Below, piece after piece: positions 12,155-25,372 of a stretch of 64,000 nucleotides of DNA; position 1 is the stretch's first letter; each line of letters begins with the position of its first letter. The translations under genes and the position numbers were made by a program. A model generated the notes under the pieces. The model was not told where the DNA came from. It did no database searches and saw nothing but the letters and a program-made list of their open reading frames with translations. Source of the DNA: Batillaria attramentaria (Eukaryota; Mollusca; Gastropoda; Batillariidae); contig JACVVK020000054.1 of assembly GCA_018292915.2 (NCBI GenBank), positions 156,001 to 220,000 on the forward strand. Reading direction: 5' to 3'.

Positions 12155-12933
12155 CGTCACTGTCTGAGTGTGGTAAGTAATTCCTACCGTCACTGTCTGA
12201 GTGTGGTAAGTCATTCCTACCGTCACTGTCTGGGTGTGGTAAGTCATTCCTACCGTCACTGTCTGAGTGTGGTAAGTCATTCCTACCAAGTAAGTTTGGG
12301 CCGGCGAGGTCTACTGAACGTCACTGTCTGAGTGTGGTAAGTCATTCCTACCGTCACTGTCTGAGTGTGGTAAGTCATTCCTACCAAGTAAGTTTGGGCC
12401 GGCGAGGTCTACTGAACGTCACTGTCTGAGTGTGGTAAGTCATTCCTACCGTCACTGTCTGAGTGTGGTAAGTCATTCCTACCAAGTAAGTTTGGGCCGG
12501 CGAGGTCTACTGAACGTCACTGTCTGAGTGTGGTAAGTCATTCCTACCGTCACTGTCTGAGTGTGGTAAGTCATTCCTACCAAGTAAGTTTGGGCCGGCG
12601 AGGTCTACTGACCTTCACGGTGTGAGTGTGGTAAGTCATTCCTACCGTCACTGTCTGAGTGTGGTAAGTCATTCCTACCGTCACTGTCTGAGTGTGGTAA
12701 GTCATTCCTACCGTCACTGTCTGAGTGTGGTAAGTCATTCCTACCAAGTAAGTTTGGGCCGGCGAGGTCTACTGAACGGCACTGTCTGAGTGTGGTAAGT
12801 CATTCCTACCGTCACTGTCTGAGTGTGGTAAGTCATTCCTACCAAGTCAGTTTGGGCCGGCGAGGTCTACTGACCGTCACGGTGTGAGTGTGGTAAGTCA
12901 TTTCTACCAAGTAAGTTTGGGCCGGCGAGGTCT
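12155..12933. repeat. two-unit satellite array
   Basis: The array is built from two unrelated units. Unit A is about 33 bp (starts CGTCACTGTCTGAGTGTGG, contains TAAGTCATTCC). Unit B is about 32 bp (starts CAAGTAAGTTTGGGCCGG, ends GAGGTCTACTGAA). I count about 17 A and 7 B units. The order begins AAAAB, then AAB three times, then AAAAB, AAB and AB. Units differ by only a few bases, for example CACGGTGTGAG in place of CACTGTCTGAG. Confidence 0.9.
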
Positions 12934-13501
12934 TGCGCTAGTGGCATCATTTAAAAAAATCATAATTAATTTATGTGTGCCGGTCTGGGTGGGAGTGTTG
13001 CACATTGATTATACTCACGTTTGCTGCAATAACAAGCGTAGTTAGAAACGACTGTTTTACTGCTGAGTTGTCTGTTTACAGGAAAAACAACAGACTCTGG
13101 AAAACAGTCACAATGTACCCCAAAGCCATGTTTCACTTGTAACCCTGCACGCACCGCAACACAGATTTCTTTCTGTCCTTCTTTGTCAATTTCTGGCCCG
13201 AAACTATCACCCAAATCATCATAACTTTCGCCAGATTCCTCCTCACTACCCACGCACATAAACACCTAAATCAGTGGCGGCTTCAGGACGGTCAATATTT
13301 GCCTATTGTCCAACGCACAGACGACAAAAAGTCTAGATGTATCGAACAGAGCATGTAGGCCAAGCGTTATCCCCAGCAAAAAAAGCCGTTAGTCTAATTC
13401 TCGCATACAAGACCAAACCCGATAGAAGGGTCATAAACATGCCCGACATTGGCCCGGATACTCGAGATGTAATATGTGTAAGAAACCGTAAGACAGTCAT
13501 A

Positions 13502-13503
<2 letters not shown>

Positions 13504-13554
<51 letters not shown>

Positions 13555-13579
13555 TGTGTCTGTGTGTGTGTGTGTGTAG
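13504..13579. repeat. (GT)n microsatellite
   Basis: A GT tract of about 75 bp, interrupted near its end by CTGTGTCTG. Confidence 0.95.
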
Positions 13580-14936
13580 CTGGTCTTCAGTCTGCAACTA
13601 GATGTCGTCTGCTCAGTAGCGGTGTGCTTTTACGTACAAAGGCTAACATACACGCCAAGCCGAGTCAGCACCATGGTTTCAAATGATGTATAATTATTGT
13701 GTCCCAAGTGGCTGATTCTGATGCATGGATTGAGCGCATTCGATGAAAGTTTTCCCCGAGAAACTTTCGGAACAAGACCTTGTTTGGCGTTGATAGAGAC
13801 TGACATGGGGTTCACGATCGGCATATGCTACTTGAAAATACGATTTCAGTTGTAAAATGTTGGCCGCGGCAATCTACGATCAGTGCCTGTGTGCGAGGGC
13901 GACTCCAAACAGCACTAGACAGCCTATTCAAAGTTTATTTTGTTGGGGTTTCAACTCATGACCCTGTGTAGCTGGCAGGACGCCTGGAGCGGTAGCTAGT
14001 GTGCATTTGTCGTATGCACCATGCAGTTTGGGTCAGCAGAACACAGGCGGTCACAAACTGAAAGCAGTCCTGCGTGCGGCAGAAGTTTGGCACTGTGTTG
14101 TGGTCGTACATTCAAGTCACCCCACAGGCGGTTTGTCTGTCACATGATTAATCTTGAGCTAACCTTTCATTTGTAACTAATTACCTTCGCAAGCTAATCA
14201 TCTGTGCCGGCCTGCTTATTCCTTCTAAGTCGCGTCGAGTCACAAACACTGACCTGAACGCGTGGGGCAAGTACAATAGACTACCCGGCCATGCACGTCG
14301 ACACAACTTGAAACAGTAGGCCTAGTAGTTCCTACTGACGGGTCTTTTGAGCCCGGCCATTGCACGTGGTCGCTAAGCTGGTTGCGTCAGATCAGAGTGG
14401 TACTGATCAAACCTGCATGACTGACCACTGTCATGTTACATCTCAGTTATGACACGAACAGTTTAGCACTGACCAAGAATGTTCTCAGTCTTCGTTGTTT
14501 GCCTGCTCTGTAAAACTTGATCGTAGAACATTACCGTGATTACGGCGGCTAACGTAGAATTCCGGTACACGCAACGACACTACGCAGACACCTCAAATAC
14601 ACTGAGGTCTTTCACTGACAGATTACACCTGCTTCCGGTGTCCATCTATAAGTATTACTTAGAGATAGGCTGTATCACCTAGCGACATGCTGAATTACCA
14701 AGGTGACAGGCTGAATTACCTTTCTGGTGCCATCGCAAGCGCTAGCCTCTCGTGATCACAGCTATCAACGTGTCACAGTGTGACCTTCCATCGTGTGTAA
14801 CCTCAGATTAATGCTCTTAGAGCGGAAGTTCACACAATTATCTTTTTTCTTTTTCTTTTTTGCGCCTGCCCTTGTTGTGTGTGCTGAATTTTGGTCCGTT
14901 CTCATTTAGCCTCCGTCCCGGCACACCCCCGCCACC

Positions 14937-14937
14937 G

Positions 14938-15005
<68 letters not shown>

Positions 15006-15020
15006 GTGCACATACACCGT

Positions 15021-15074
<54 letters not shown>
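14937..15074. repeat. compound C-run/(CT)n/(AC)n microsatellite
   Basis: A C run, about 11 CT units and two long AC blocks. The AC blocks are separated by CGTGCACATACACCGTGC, itself a near-duplicate of CCGTGCACA. Confidence 0.94.
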
Positions 15075-15077
<3 letters not shown>

Positions 15078-15089
15078 GTCAGTGTGTTG

Positions 15090-15270
15090 GGAGCCGGGGT
15101 AGCCATAGAGCATTGGACTTTCAATGCTAGGGTCACTGTCGTGAGTTGGAATCTCAGTTGGGGCCATATATTAAATTTTGTGCTTGCCGTTCTCTCGTTG
15201 TCCCGTCTTTGATATCACGCATACGTGGTGGAGAAGGGCGTTGAACTCCCAAACACCTATCCACACACTC
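15090..15270 (+). mobile_element. tRNA-derived SINE (family A), diverged copy
   Basis: It keeps the head GAGCCGGGGTAGCCATAGAG, the phrase TTGTCCCGTCTTTGATATCA and the tail GGCGTTGAACTCCC of family A. A short direct repeat ACAAACTGT at 15071-15079 and about 15280-15288 may be the target-site duplication. Confidence 0.75.
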
Positions 15271-15338
15271 TCTCACTCACAAACTGTGACTCGTGGTCAC
15301 CGGCCCTTTCCTTTTCAAGTGGGAATTAGCCGGGAGGA

Positions 15339-15630
15339 CAGGGCCCGTATATAAAAGTCGAGGTTAATTTAACCCGCGGCTAGGGGCCTAACCCAGACTA
15401 GGACAAAAGAAGCCCAAAAGCAAAATTAAATATAAAAAAGGAAGCGAACTACGGAAAGGAAGAAGACAATCCTTCAATAACGGCTCAGGCACCTTGCTGG
15501 AATGGGCCTGCTTCTTGATTTAAAACAAACAACAACAAAAAACAACAGAAAATTTAATCCTAGAGCTAGTTTAGTTAGACTCTAACCCAGGGCTGAAAGC
15601 CCTAACCTCGACTATTACATACGGGCCCTG
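15339..15630. mobile_element. hAT-like MITE, 292 bp
   Basis: The ends are inverted repeats of about 28 bp: the left end begins CAGGGCCCGTATATAAAAGT and the right end, read on the minus strand, begins CAGGGCCCGTATGTAATAGT, both continuing into CGAGGTTA. CAGGG termini are typical of hAT elements. No clear 8-bp duplication is visible and there is no transposase. A related, decayed copy lies inverted at about 32393-32696. Confidence 0.72.
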
Positions 15631-15916
15631 GGAGGTTTCAGTAGAGTCCCAGATCGCCGGTAAGGTTGAGGGTACGAGTCCTGGTCGGTCAAACATGAGT
15701 TTTACACATCCTTTTTTCCCGGTGTCGCTGTAATCGGGGAACAAGAGACTTTGGGGTTCCACAGCAGAACATCCAATCTATACTCTGGTGTTCACACGGC
15801 CAGAGTCATCCGCCTCGACACCCTCTGGTGACCTCCCCACCCCTCCCCTCACGCCCTCCCCAGTCTTACGGCCGTGCGCACTGACAAACCATCCGCCGGC
15901 ATACAGAGTGACACGA

Positions 15917-15918
<2 letters not shown>

Positions 15919-15971
<53 letters not shown>
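15919..15971. repeat. (GT)n microsatellite
   Basis: About 26 GT units, visible directly. Confidence 0.95.
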
Positions 15972-15972
<1 letters not shown>

Positions 15973-16050
15973 CGTGTGTATACTACTCAGCAGTATGAGT
16001 AGATCTGTTACATGTCAGTCGCATACCTTGGCACACAACACGCAAGCACT

Positions 16051-16123
16051 TGTATTGTATCGTATTGTATTGTATTGTATTGTATTGTATTGTATTGTAT
16101 TGTATTGTATTGTATTGTATTGT
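16051..16123. repeat. (TGTAT)n microsatellite
   Basis: About 14 pentanucleotide units with one CGTAT variant near the start. Confidence 0.93.
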
Positions 16124-16480
16124 ACACTGTGAAATTCAAGCTGACCACTGAAGTAAGACGGCGTCAGTATGTGCCAGCTCGTGTTAGACTGGAACATCAG
16201 ATCGGAGTAGTCTGATCACGGCTCTGATCTAAGCTGGCTGTAGTAGGGGACAAACCAGTCAATAACCCTGTGTAGCCCACTTTACCAACTGGAGTATGAC
16301 TTATCACTGTGTCAACCGGCTGTTTACGGAAGTGGTTGTGTGAGGCCCTGAATGAGAACCATTCATACTGTCAGTGCAGTCCACTTGACACAAGTTCGCA
16401 ACGGACACCACACCCTCAACTGACTATAATGTGGTTTCTGTCATAGAAGTATAATCCCGAAATTGCAACTTACCAGATTG

Positions 16481-16481
<1 letters not shown>

Positions 16482-16555
<74 letters not shown>

Positions 16556-16661
16556 GTGGCACACACTGCACACACACACACACCGTCACAGAGAGAGAGA
16601 GAGAGAGAGAGAGAGCCTCGGCGGAGAGGCTGAGACTGAGTGAATCGGAGAGAGAGAGAGA
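16482..16661. repeat. compound (AC)n/(AG)n microsatellite
   Basis: An AC tract of more than 70 bp is interrupted by CGTGGC and CTGC. It is followed by AG tracts at 16589-16615 and 16649-16661. Confidence 0.94.
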
Positions 16662-17179
16662 AAAAATTTTCCACAAGATTACCGGACCTATCACGATCAT
16701 TGACCAAGTAGTGAGGTTGCAACACACCGGAGTACCAAGAATTCCGGTTCGTATGGCCCAGACCGGCCGTTGAAGGCCGGCCCCGCGGCCACTGAAACCA
16801 GTCAAAGTTTAGGTCAGTGAAAAATACACATCAGCCGGTTTTCCGCGGCCATGTAGGCTCCAGCTGTCAAACCAGAAACTGCTGATATCTTGGCCGTGGA
16901 CAAAACGGTTGATTCACATGAAAGATTCCGCAAAAGATTCCGGCCATGGCGGCGCAGGAGAACCGCATCTTTACACACAGACTATATTCAAAAAGATCTG
17001 TCATCAGTCTATACCTGAATAGAAAGACCAGCTGCGCCGCGGCTTTACCTGTGAAGTTCCAAGCGAGACTGACAGAATTTGATTTTGCTAAGATGGGACT
17101 GATCATTCTCTATACGTGCAACAGCTTTGTTTACGGGAGGGGCTAGGCCGGAGGGTAGGGGGTGGGGGGTCGGAGGACT

Positions 17180-17211
<32 letters not shown>
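17180..17211. repeat. G-run, about 32 nt
   Basis: An uninterrupted G homopolymer, preceded by GGTGGGGGGTCGG. It could form G-quadruplexes. Its true length is uncertain because homopolymers are poorly resolved by sequencing. Confidence 0.85.
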
Positions 17212-17214
<3 letters not shown>

Positions 17215-18315
17215 AATGAGATAAGCTGACCGCGAGTTAGCCACAGCAAGCCCGGCGTTACCGAAGGTTATTATTAGTTTCTACCGACCGTCTCTCGGGC
17301 ATTTCCGGAACCCTCGGTCAGTTATGGCCCAAATCGGTGAGTTGCGTCAGGCGGCGTGTTGGTCAGCACGGTACCGGCTGGTGCTGACTAGAGCCAAGTG
17401 AGTTCTCACCTGGCCTAGTTTGACAGCCCTCACTGACTTGGCACCCTTACACTGAAGTCACGAGTAGATCTACATTCCTGCCCTCAGGCTGACAGCGTAT
17501 ATATATACTTCAGTGTGTATTGAAACATTTTCGGTGTATAACCAAAGACCGTAGATAATGGTATAACTCAGACGGTCCCGGTGTAGCAGTCCAGATTATA
17601 CCCCGCCTGGAGTATACTATACCCTCGTATAAAATGGCTTAGCCCAGACTATACCCCCGTATAAACTGACCTAGCCCAGACTATACCCCGGGGTGTACTC
17701 TGGCCTAGGCCCGTTTAACCCTCTCCTACTCACTTTAACCCCCCTACCACTGACGGCTATACCCAGGGGGTTGAACCGGCCTAGGCTACTTTTTACCCGA
17801 GGGTATAAAGTAGTCAGGGGCACCGGCAGCTGCGGCCACTACAGTAAGACTAAGCGTAGTGAAGTCACTGGCAACACTGATCTGATCACTGACACTGACT
17901 GGCCACATTCGCAGTAGCGGCGGCACTGGAAGTTAAAATACTGCGTTTCCTCAGCTGGGCACACTGACTTCAAGTTTACTACAGTAGTAAATCAGTCAGT
18001 TCCAGTCAAGTCAGTCTGAGTTGCCCGGTCACTGACCGGGTTTGTGACTAACTTCAGTACAGGAAGGTGGACAGAGGTCAGGTTTGTGTCCGCATTATAC
18101 CATATGATTCGCATCAGTGAAGTTGTTAAATTTAATCAGTCTGAAGCTAAACCGCACTGACTGAACTGACTTTGCTGACTGCTGACTGCTGCCAGTGAGT
18201 GCTGACCGATCACTGAGTGCCGCCGTAACTCAAGTTCAGTACGTTGATCAAATAAAAGCGACACTGCCGGATAAAAGTCAAGTTTTTGTTGACCGAACTG
18301 ACCTTTCGGACCGTC

Positions 18316-18424
<109 letters not shown>

Positions 18425-19004
18425 CTTCTTGTGTTCACGTTCACAGTGTGAAGTTGTTTGTCGTTTCAGTGACTATCTTCACTGTGACACTGACTGATCC
18501 GTGAACTCAGTACTGACGGCTGACGATCACTGTCGGATTCAGTTGCTATACACTGAGTCAGTCACGGTGTCAGCACGGTCCTCGCCGCGGAAGGGCCCGG
18601 GTCTGGCGCACCGCTGCCCATCTGTAACGTAGACTGAACAGAATGAGACAGTATGACGCATTACCGGACATCAGTTTTAATGCACCCGCCTTTGAACACT
18701 TTCCCGCGAACTGCGGAAATCAAATGCGGCCGCCGCAACACATCACTGACGTCAGAAGAGTCAGTGTGCAGAAAAGCACGCGCAGAGCCTACCGGTCTTC
18801 TCCGCCGAACCTGACTGTGACGAGGAATGTCAGTATTGCTCTACTCTGTGACCACTCCCTAATTCCTGTTAGCCCTGGCAGTGCCCGCGTGTTGATTCAA
18901 AGACGGGGCTTTTCGTTTCCATTGACCCCCGCCCCCCCCCCCTGTTCCCCTTGAGTGCTTCGCCATTAATCCGCAGTCAGTGTTTCAGTGAATGGGTGTG
19001 CCAG

Positions 19005-19042
19005 CAAAGACTATACACGCAGTACTGCGTGTATAGTCTTTG
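19005..19042. repeat. perfect 38-bp palindrome flanked by 7-bp direct repeats
   Basis: The half-site is CAAAGACTATACACGCAGT, with its exact complement following and no spacer. GTGCCAG lies directly on both sides (18998-19004 and 19043-19049). The arrangement looks like a tiny foldback insertion with a target-site duplication. It sits about 530 bp upstream of the GLUT start codon. Confidence 0.9.
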
Positions 19043-19229
19043 GTGCCAGCACCATGCGGCATCCTGAAGTAATAAGTGTTCATCAGTTCAGTGTCGAATT
19101 TGTCTCCGAGCCGTTTCGTCAGATGGTAGTTATGACGCTATGCATGTATACTGTGTGATGGTTCTCTCGGACACTGAGCCCGCTACGGTGATCGACCGAC
19201 TGTACCGACAGCCGCAAAGACATGAATAT

Positions 19230-19575
19230 GGCTCAGTTTCCGTAGGAGTACCAAAATCTTAGCTGTGAGTCCGTACGAGATCGTCTAATTTGGTCAACCG
19301 TTTTGTGTTTACGAACTAGAGCATCAATGCAGCTTTTCATCAGTCGCGATTGCGGATTCATTAGAGTGGTTCCGGCTACTGACGTACCAGCCCAACTTCC
19401 CCTACGTTCTACGAATAGAACAGTCTGGGCTCTGATTGGCTGCTTCACACAGCGCGTTTGTGTATACTGTTGCAGACGGACCAACGCTCTCAACATATTT
19501 CTCCTTGAGGGGACCTCGAGCAATTTGACGCTTCCAACGTGACGATAACGAAAGATCAATCAACCCGACTTCAAG
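19230..19575 (+). promoter_or_regulatory. putative GLUT promoter and 5' UTR
   Basis: This is the stretch directly upstream of the GLUT start codon. An inverted CCAAT box (GATTGGC) lies at about 19434-19440. No convincing TATA box is seen. The transcription start cannot be placed from sequence alone. An inference from position. Confidence 0.3.
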
Positions 19576-19587
19576 ATGTCCGAAGAG
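19576..19587 (+). CDS. SLC2A-like: GLUT coding exon 1 (MSEE)
   Basis: ATG TCC GAA GAG is followed at once by the strong donor GTGAGT at 19588. It joins in phase 0 to exon 2, giving MSEEDQKTTGVLLF, a natural GLUT N terminus. No other upstream ATG exon joined as well. The 12-base coding length makes it easy to miss. Confidence 0.8.
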
Positions 19588-20024
19588 GTGAGTCGTTACG
19601 CATATCTGATTTTCATTTGAATGGACAGTGACGGCCTTTGCTGGTCATAGGGATTTCGCCCAGGGAAAAGCCAAGCGCTCGACATTGACCCACAGACCCC
19701 GTATGCCAAAAGTCGGAACCAATGAGAGGAGTCGAAACGAACACACCTGTCATTGACATGACCTCTCCTTAGCAAATACTGACCACTGTGCTTAGATTGT
19801 AATAATGTTTATTCAGATTTTACTATTCACAGACTGTTTGTTTGTTGTCCAGTGAAAAAGAGAACGGCGATTACATTTGCTTCGTTTCATGGCTCTCGCC
19901 GTGGCGTATTTTTCTAGACACCTCAACCTCGTGGTTGTGATGATGCAAGACCAGAAGCCTGCCCTAAGGGCACTTACATGTACTTTCAGTCCCGCTGTGT
20001 TGTTGACAGGGAAGCAAGTTCATA

Positions 20025-20078
<54 letters not shown>

Positions 20079-23000
20079 GATAATTCATTGACTACTAGTA
20101 AAGAGGAAGCATCTGAACTAAATGACGTTTTCCAGAAACCGCTTGTCTGTTGAACATAAGAATAAAAACAACAGCCTGGTCTGACCTTGTGTGTTGCTCA
20201 GTATTTGTGTTTTGATATCAGACTCCATTGTACATTAGAGGGAGACAAAAAAAGGTGCAGACTTATTTCAGATTGCACCTGCAGCTGAAAAGCTTTTGTG
20301 TATTGTACCTGATGATCCTGATCTAGAGAGGGAGATGTTTATTACAACCATTAGTGGTGGTTAGATATAAATTTTATTTAAATTGTTACATTCTGCGTAC
20401 AATATGTAGATGTCTCCAGGTTTTTTTCAGGTGATAATAAAGACAAGCAGTTTTTTCGGGTTTTTTTGGTTTTTTGGTCACTTGTTTAGTGAATTCAAAC
20501 TGGCAGAACTTCTTCTTAACTACTGAAGTCAGTTCTAGTGGTATTGAATACCATCACAAGAATAATGTCCAGTGCTCAACTTACAAGCAGCTAGGCAGTG
20601 TATTTTGTGTGTGGGTGTCCCCAGCAATGGGAATAGACTCACCTCACTAAGCATAACCTCCTTTTAACAGGTGTGTTCCAAAGGGCAGGACAGAGCATTG
20701 ATTATCCTTTGCTTGAGCATGCATTAAACCATAGGACCCATCTGCTTCATTGATAATTTAATTCCTTCCATCAAATGACTAGGGGGCAAGAGGTGCAGCT
20801 GTTGACTGTACTGAGTGTGCTGAATAGCTGTTGAGCTGTATGTCAGCTTAGTACACGTTTAGCCTAGATGTTTGCCAGTACATGTACTACCCAGTGTACA
20901 TGAGTTTCTAAAGTATTTCTGAAGGGGAGGGGGGGGGATTAAAAAAAAAAAATACATGTGAAAAACAACCTCACACCTCACAGTTCACACAGAGTTTATA
21001 TAAATTTAGGAGGTTTGATGAAAGGGAACGCATAGTCAAGAGAACATCAGGACTTATCTAGTCATGGGAAATGACCAAATCAAGGGGAACGCATAGTCAA
21101 GAGAACATCAGGACTTATCTAGTCATGGGAAATGACCAAATCAAGGGGAACGCATAGTCAAGAGAACATCAGGACTTATCTAGTCATGGGAAATGACCAA
21201 ATCAAGGGGAACGCATAGTCAAGAGAACATCAGGACTTATCTAGTCATGGGAAATGACCAAATCAAGGGGTTTTTTTGTTGTTGTTTTTTTTATTAGAGC
21301 TGTAATATGACAAAAGGCCCCTTACTCGTGGAAAAATGTAACTATAAATAATATTCAATGTAGAGCCAATGGGAGATGTGCAGTTCTCATTTTTCTTTCA
21401 TTCAAACACTGAGTGAATCTTTAGATGCTTGGATCTGTGTCTGATGAAACGCATAGAATGTATTTCTTCTGGTAGTAACCGCACATGACTGAGTAGTTCA
21501 TCAAAATCATTAGTGTACACATACATGTACATGTATCATACTGCATCAGCCCGAACAAAGCCGCACGACTAAGCCAATAGGCCAAGAGATTTTTTTCTTT
21601 CTTTGCTTGAGTGGATAGCATTGATTTCTGTAAAGTCGGAGGACACAGGCACGGTCATGGGAGGCGTTTGCCACACCACAATGGACGTGAGCAAGATGGG
21701 AACTTCATGTTGACTGTACGTGCTGTCTGTGTATCGATCCACGCCCCCGCCTTCCCTCTCCCTGCGTGTAAAGAGGATCGGTTGTGTCCTTGGTGGTGCT
21801 GACCGACAGACAATGTCAAGGTCTGCTGCCACCACAAATGACAAACTGGTTTCCCATCAGAACTCCAGTCCTCATCCTCTGAATAAAGTAGGTACAAGCT
21901 CAGTAACTGTTTTGGAAGGCGTCCGGTCGTGTTGTGTCGATCTTAGCTGGTCTTTGGTGTGTAATTGCACAGAAATGGTGCACCATATGTGTATTTTGTG
22001 CACGATCGTGCTCCATTGGTTTGTGACATTAGCATAAATACACATCAATCAGGGTGAGGTTTTTGTGACGTCGATGATTCAGCAGATGGATTGCGGGTGT
22101 CTTGTTTACCAAGTCACCATTCAGCCAAAATAGGGAGTCTGTTCAGTAAATTTCACTTCACGTCATCAAAGAGGAATAGGTTTTGTCATAATACATTCAT
22201 CTAGGCTGTTCATGTCATGGCTGAGATATGGAAAAACAAAAAACAACAACCAAAAAAAAAAACCCAAAAAAAACCCAATAAAGCCAACCGGCACACAGAA
22301 TCTCAGTGTCTCTGGCCATGAGATGGCATAGGAATGTGTGAAACCAGTTTGTGTGTCGATTACTCAGCCACTAGGTCACTTTCTGTACTTCACTGGGGCA
22401 TGGATCTCTTGGCGTTAACTTCTTACCGATCTTAGTGGTTCCACTTGACTCTCCTAGTCTGTAAGCCGGAGGTGCTGAGTTGAAAGACGTGTCAGTGGTA
22501 CCCGCTGACCTGGGCGTGTTGCCTAATACAGACCAAAGTCAAGCATACCGATAGAGGGTCGGTAAAGGCATGGATCAAAGGTCGCAGTTCTTGGGGCCTT
22601 GGAGTTTCTGTGTAACCAAAGGCTGCCAGCAGACCGTTCCACATGGCTGCACATTGTCCGGAGTCCACCACCGTCGCCTCGGCTTTAAGACCTTGCAGTC
22701 AGTGGCATGTAACTGATCCCAGAACTGATGACGCAACAACTACGCTTGGCAAATTGTCGCGATCGGTCTTAGCGTAACTAATGCTCCTCAGCTGTCGATT
22801 GATCAGTTTTGCAACTTGATAACTTACCCGGCTGTGTTCTTCTTTCGACAGAAAGGGAGATTGGGTACCAAGACTGGTGTATGTGCAAAAATGCGTAGTT
22901 CGTGACAGTATTCACCAGCTCTTCCCAGTTTTGACTGACTCCTAGAGATATCCACGTGTATGAGATTATCATCGTGGAATTCGAGAGGTTGACACCGAGA

Positions 23001-24681
23001 TTTAAAAAAAAAAAATTATTTTAACCCTAGGCGGCCTACCTTCCAATTGAGACACCCAGGACGGAACCATTTGAACGTCAGTGTTTATTTATGAAAGTAG
23101 GCTTGGCAAAGGGCGACGCCACATTTAATTTTATGTATTTGTTCAATCGACTGTGACCAAAGATGTACGGTCTTTGCTGTGACGGAATATGAGTGTACAT
23201 TCTGTTGCTAGAGTAAAGTGAAACCGTCAGGTATGCTGACCATGTCACGAGTGGAAACCAGCCACATTTGTTAATGTCAGTGAGTAAATGTCTACTGAAG
23301 TCACGCTGTCAGCCATGGTGGCGTGAACCCATTTTGGGCCAGTCCTTACTGCTGGTTGATTTATTATTGTGTGTACATGCAGGAGCCCCTTAGTCTTATG
23401 TTACCCTCGCGTTTATGGTGACGTCCAACTTTGGCTACTATTACTACTTGCGTTACAGCTCATTTGCAAACTGACCTCCAGCTGACACCCAGGGTGAGAG
23501 GTCAGAGATGTCGACTGGCTTGCCGCACTGGCCGTTGATTGCCTGACAGTTGAATAGCAGTGGCGGCCATTCTAAGAATAGTGGCACGGGGTGACAACCC
23601 CACCACCAGAGGAATGCAGTCGAGTGTTATGGTATTGCGATAACATATTGTCACGAAATAATTGTATAGTAGTGTATGCGTATTTGAAAGTTACGTTGCA
23701 CCTGTGTAACGATCCGTGTCAAATCACTGCATGCTCCTTCGTGTGTAGCAACAAAACCTTCAGCAATAACGGCTTTGCTGTTGGCAAATACAGCAGCCAC
23801 AAATCTGGCACTGATTGGGTGTCGGGGGGGGGGGGGGGGGGCAGGTCACAGTGTAGATTATGTTTTGGTCTGCCCCTATCGTCTTAGACCAAAAGTGGGT
23901 CGGGGGGGAAGGGTGGTTTGTGGGGCACCAGGCTGACCTACTCACCTAGTGACGGTGTGGGTCGCTAGGACGTACAAAGGTAGTTGGCCTTGTCGCACGG
24001 AACGACCTTCAGTGTGTGTTGGAGGCACCCGCTATGTAACGTGATGTAACATGCACGTGGGTATACATTCCGTACAGCGGCCGATGATGAAAGGTGTTGT
24101 TTCTGAATAGTTTCTTACTCGGCTCACATTTTCTACGAAACGTCTCACCCCTTTAAATGTACCCACAACGAGGGACAAGGAAGCTAGATTTCATCAGATT
24201 TCCTGGGTAAGGCGGGTACCGTGCGTGAGGCATGAATGACACATCAATGAGTAAACTGCATTCAGGTTACTAGATTGATCCATGCCAGTGCCGCAGGAGA
24301 CGGGTGCAATTGGTACAGCTCAGAGGGACAGTACAGTTGTTAACAGCCAACGTGTACAAATCGATACAAACTGAAATAGAAGAGCGCCGGTCACCATTGT
24401 GTTAAACACTCTTCACCACGCTGTTATTGATTTATGGAGTCCTGTCTCTATGGAGTATGGAGACTCTTGGGTCATTACAGTCAGTGGGAGCCATTATTGT
24501 TACCACACCTGTCAGACAAGGAGCCAGCTGTCATTAGTACCCGTCGTGAGATGCGCACAATAAACTATCTGTATGCTTGCCACAAACTTGGGTTTGAAAC
24601 ATTTACCAAACACATTTAGGCTGACAGTTTGTGTGATTTTGTTGTCCTTGGGGTTTCTCTTTTATGGTGTGGGCTGGCGAG

Positions 24682-24730
<49 letters not shown>

Positions 24731-25333
24731 CTAAAAACAGGCAACTGTTTCGGTTTTGCAAAAACAGTGTTGCCGCTGACAAGAGCTTTGCCTTACCCGT
24801 GTATAAGACTTGTCATACTTAGTGTGGGACATCGAGGACACTGAACCTACAGGGGGATTTACCCATGCGTGACATTCTTGAATTACCTCACGCAAGGACA
24901 AGTCCTGACATACTTAGGCAGTAAGGGCGAGAATGAATGAACGAACGACTCTCATCCCACCCCCTACCCCCGTCCCCCCCCCCCCCACACACACACACAA
25001 AGTTCTAGTCAAGATCCTTGTTTTGTTTGACAAAGCGGTCGTCTGCAAACGGTTACTGTAGATGGAGAAGCAGTCCCAAAGTAGCTTATAACCTTCAGAC
25101 AACCGCAAAAGCATGTAGCGTGGCAGCAGTATGCCACCTTGGTGTGTACGTCAAGGCGTGGGTGTGTTCGGCATTCTTGACTAAAAATATATCCTGATGC
25201 TACCTGCCCAATACTAGAGATACATAATAGTGGAGAAGACTTGACAGTGTCTGCTAACACATACCGAAAGGGACAGAAATGCACCCATGCAGTCTTCCGT
25301 CTTCATTGAAACCGCCTCTGGGACGACAAAGTA

Positions 25334-25372
<39 letters not shown>

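Larger units (their letters stand above)
12934..15089. other. intergenic stretch, no supportable gene
   Basis: Contents are GT and CT/CA microsatellites listed separately. An acidic 99-codon frame at 12966-13265 on the minus strand has no recognisable domain and no convincing exon boundaries, so I do not call it a gene. Confidence 0.4.

Noticed and set aside
12155..12933. A CRISPR-like array
   Set aside because: The intervening units are not unique spacers but a second repeated unit, and the DNA is eukaryotic.
12966..13265. An acidic 99-codon minus-strand frame
   Set aside because: It looks slightly protein-like (GESYDDLGDSFGPEIDKEG), but I recognise no family and no clear splice partners. 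Kept as an unproven exon candidate only.
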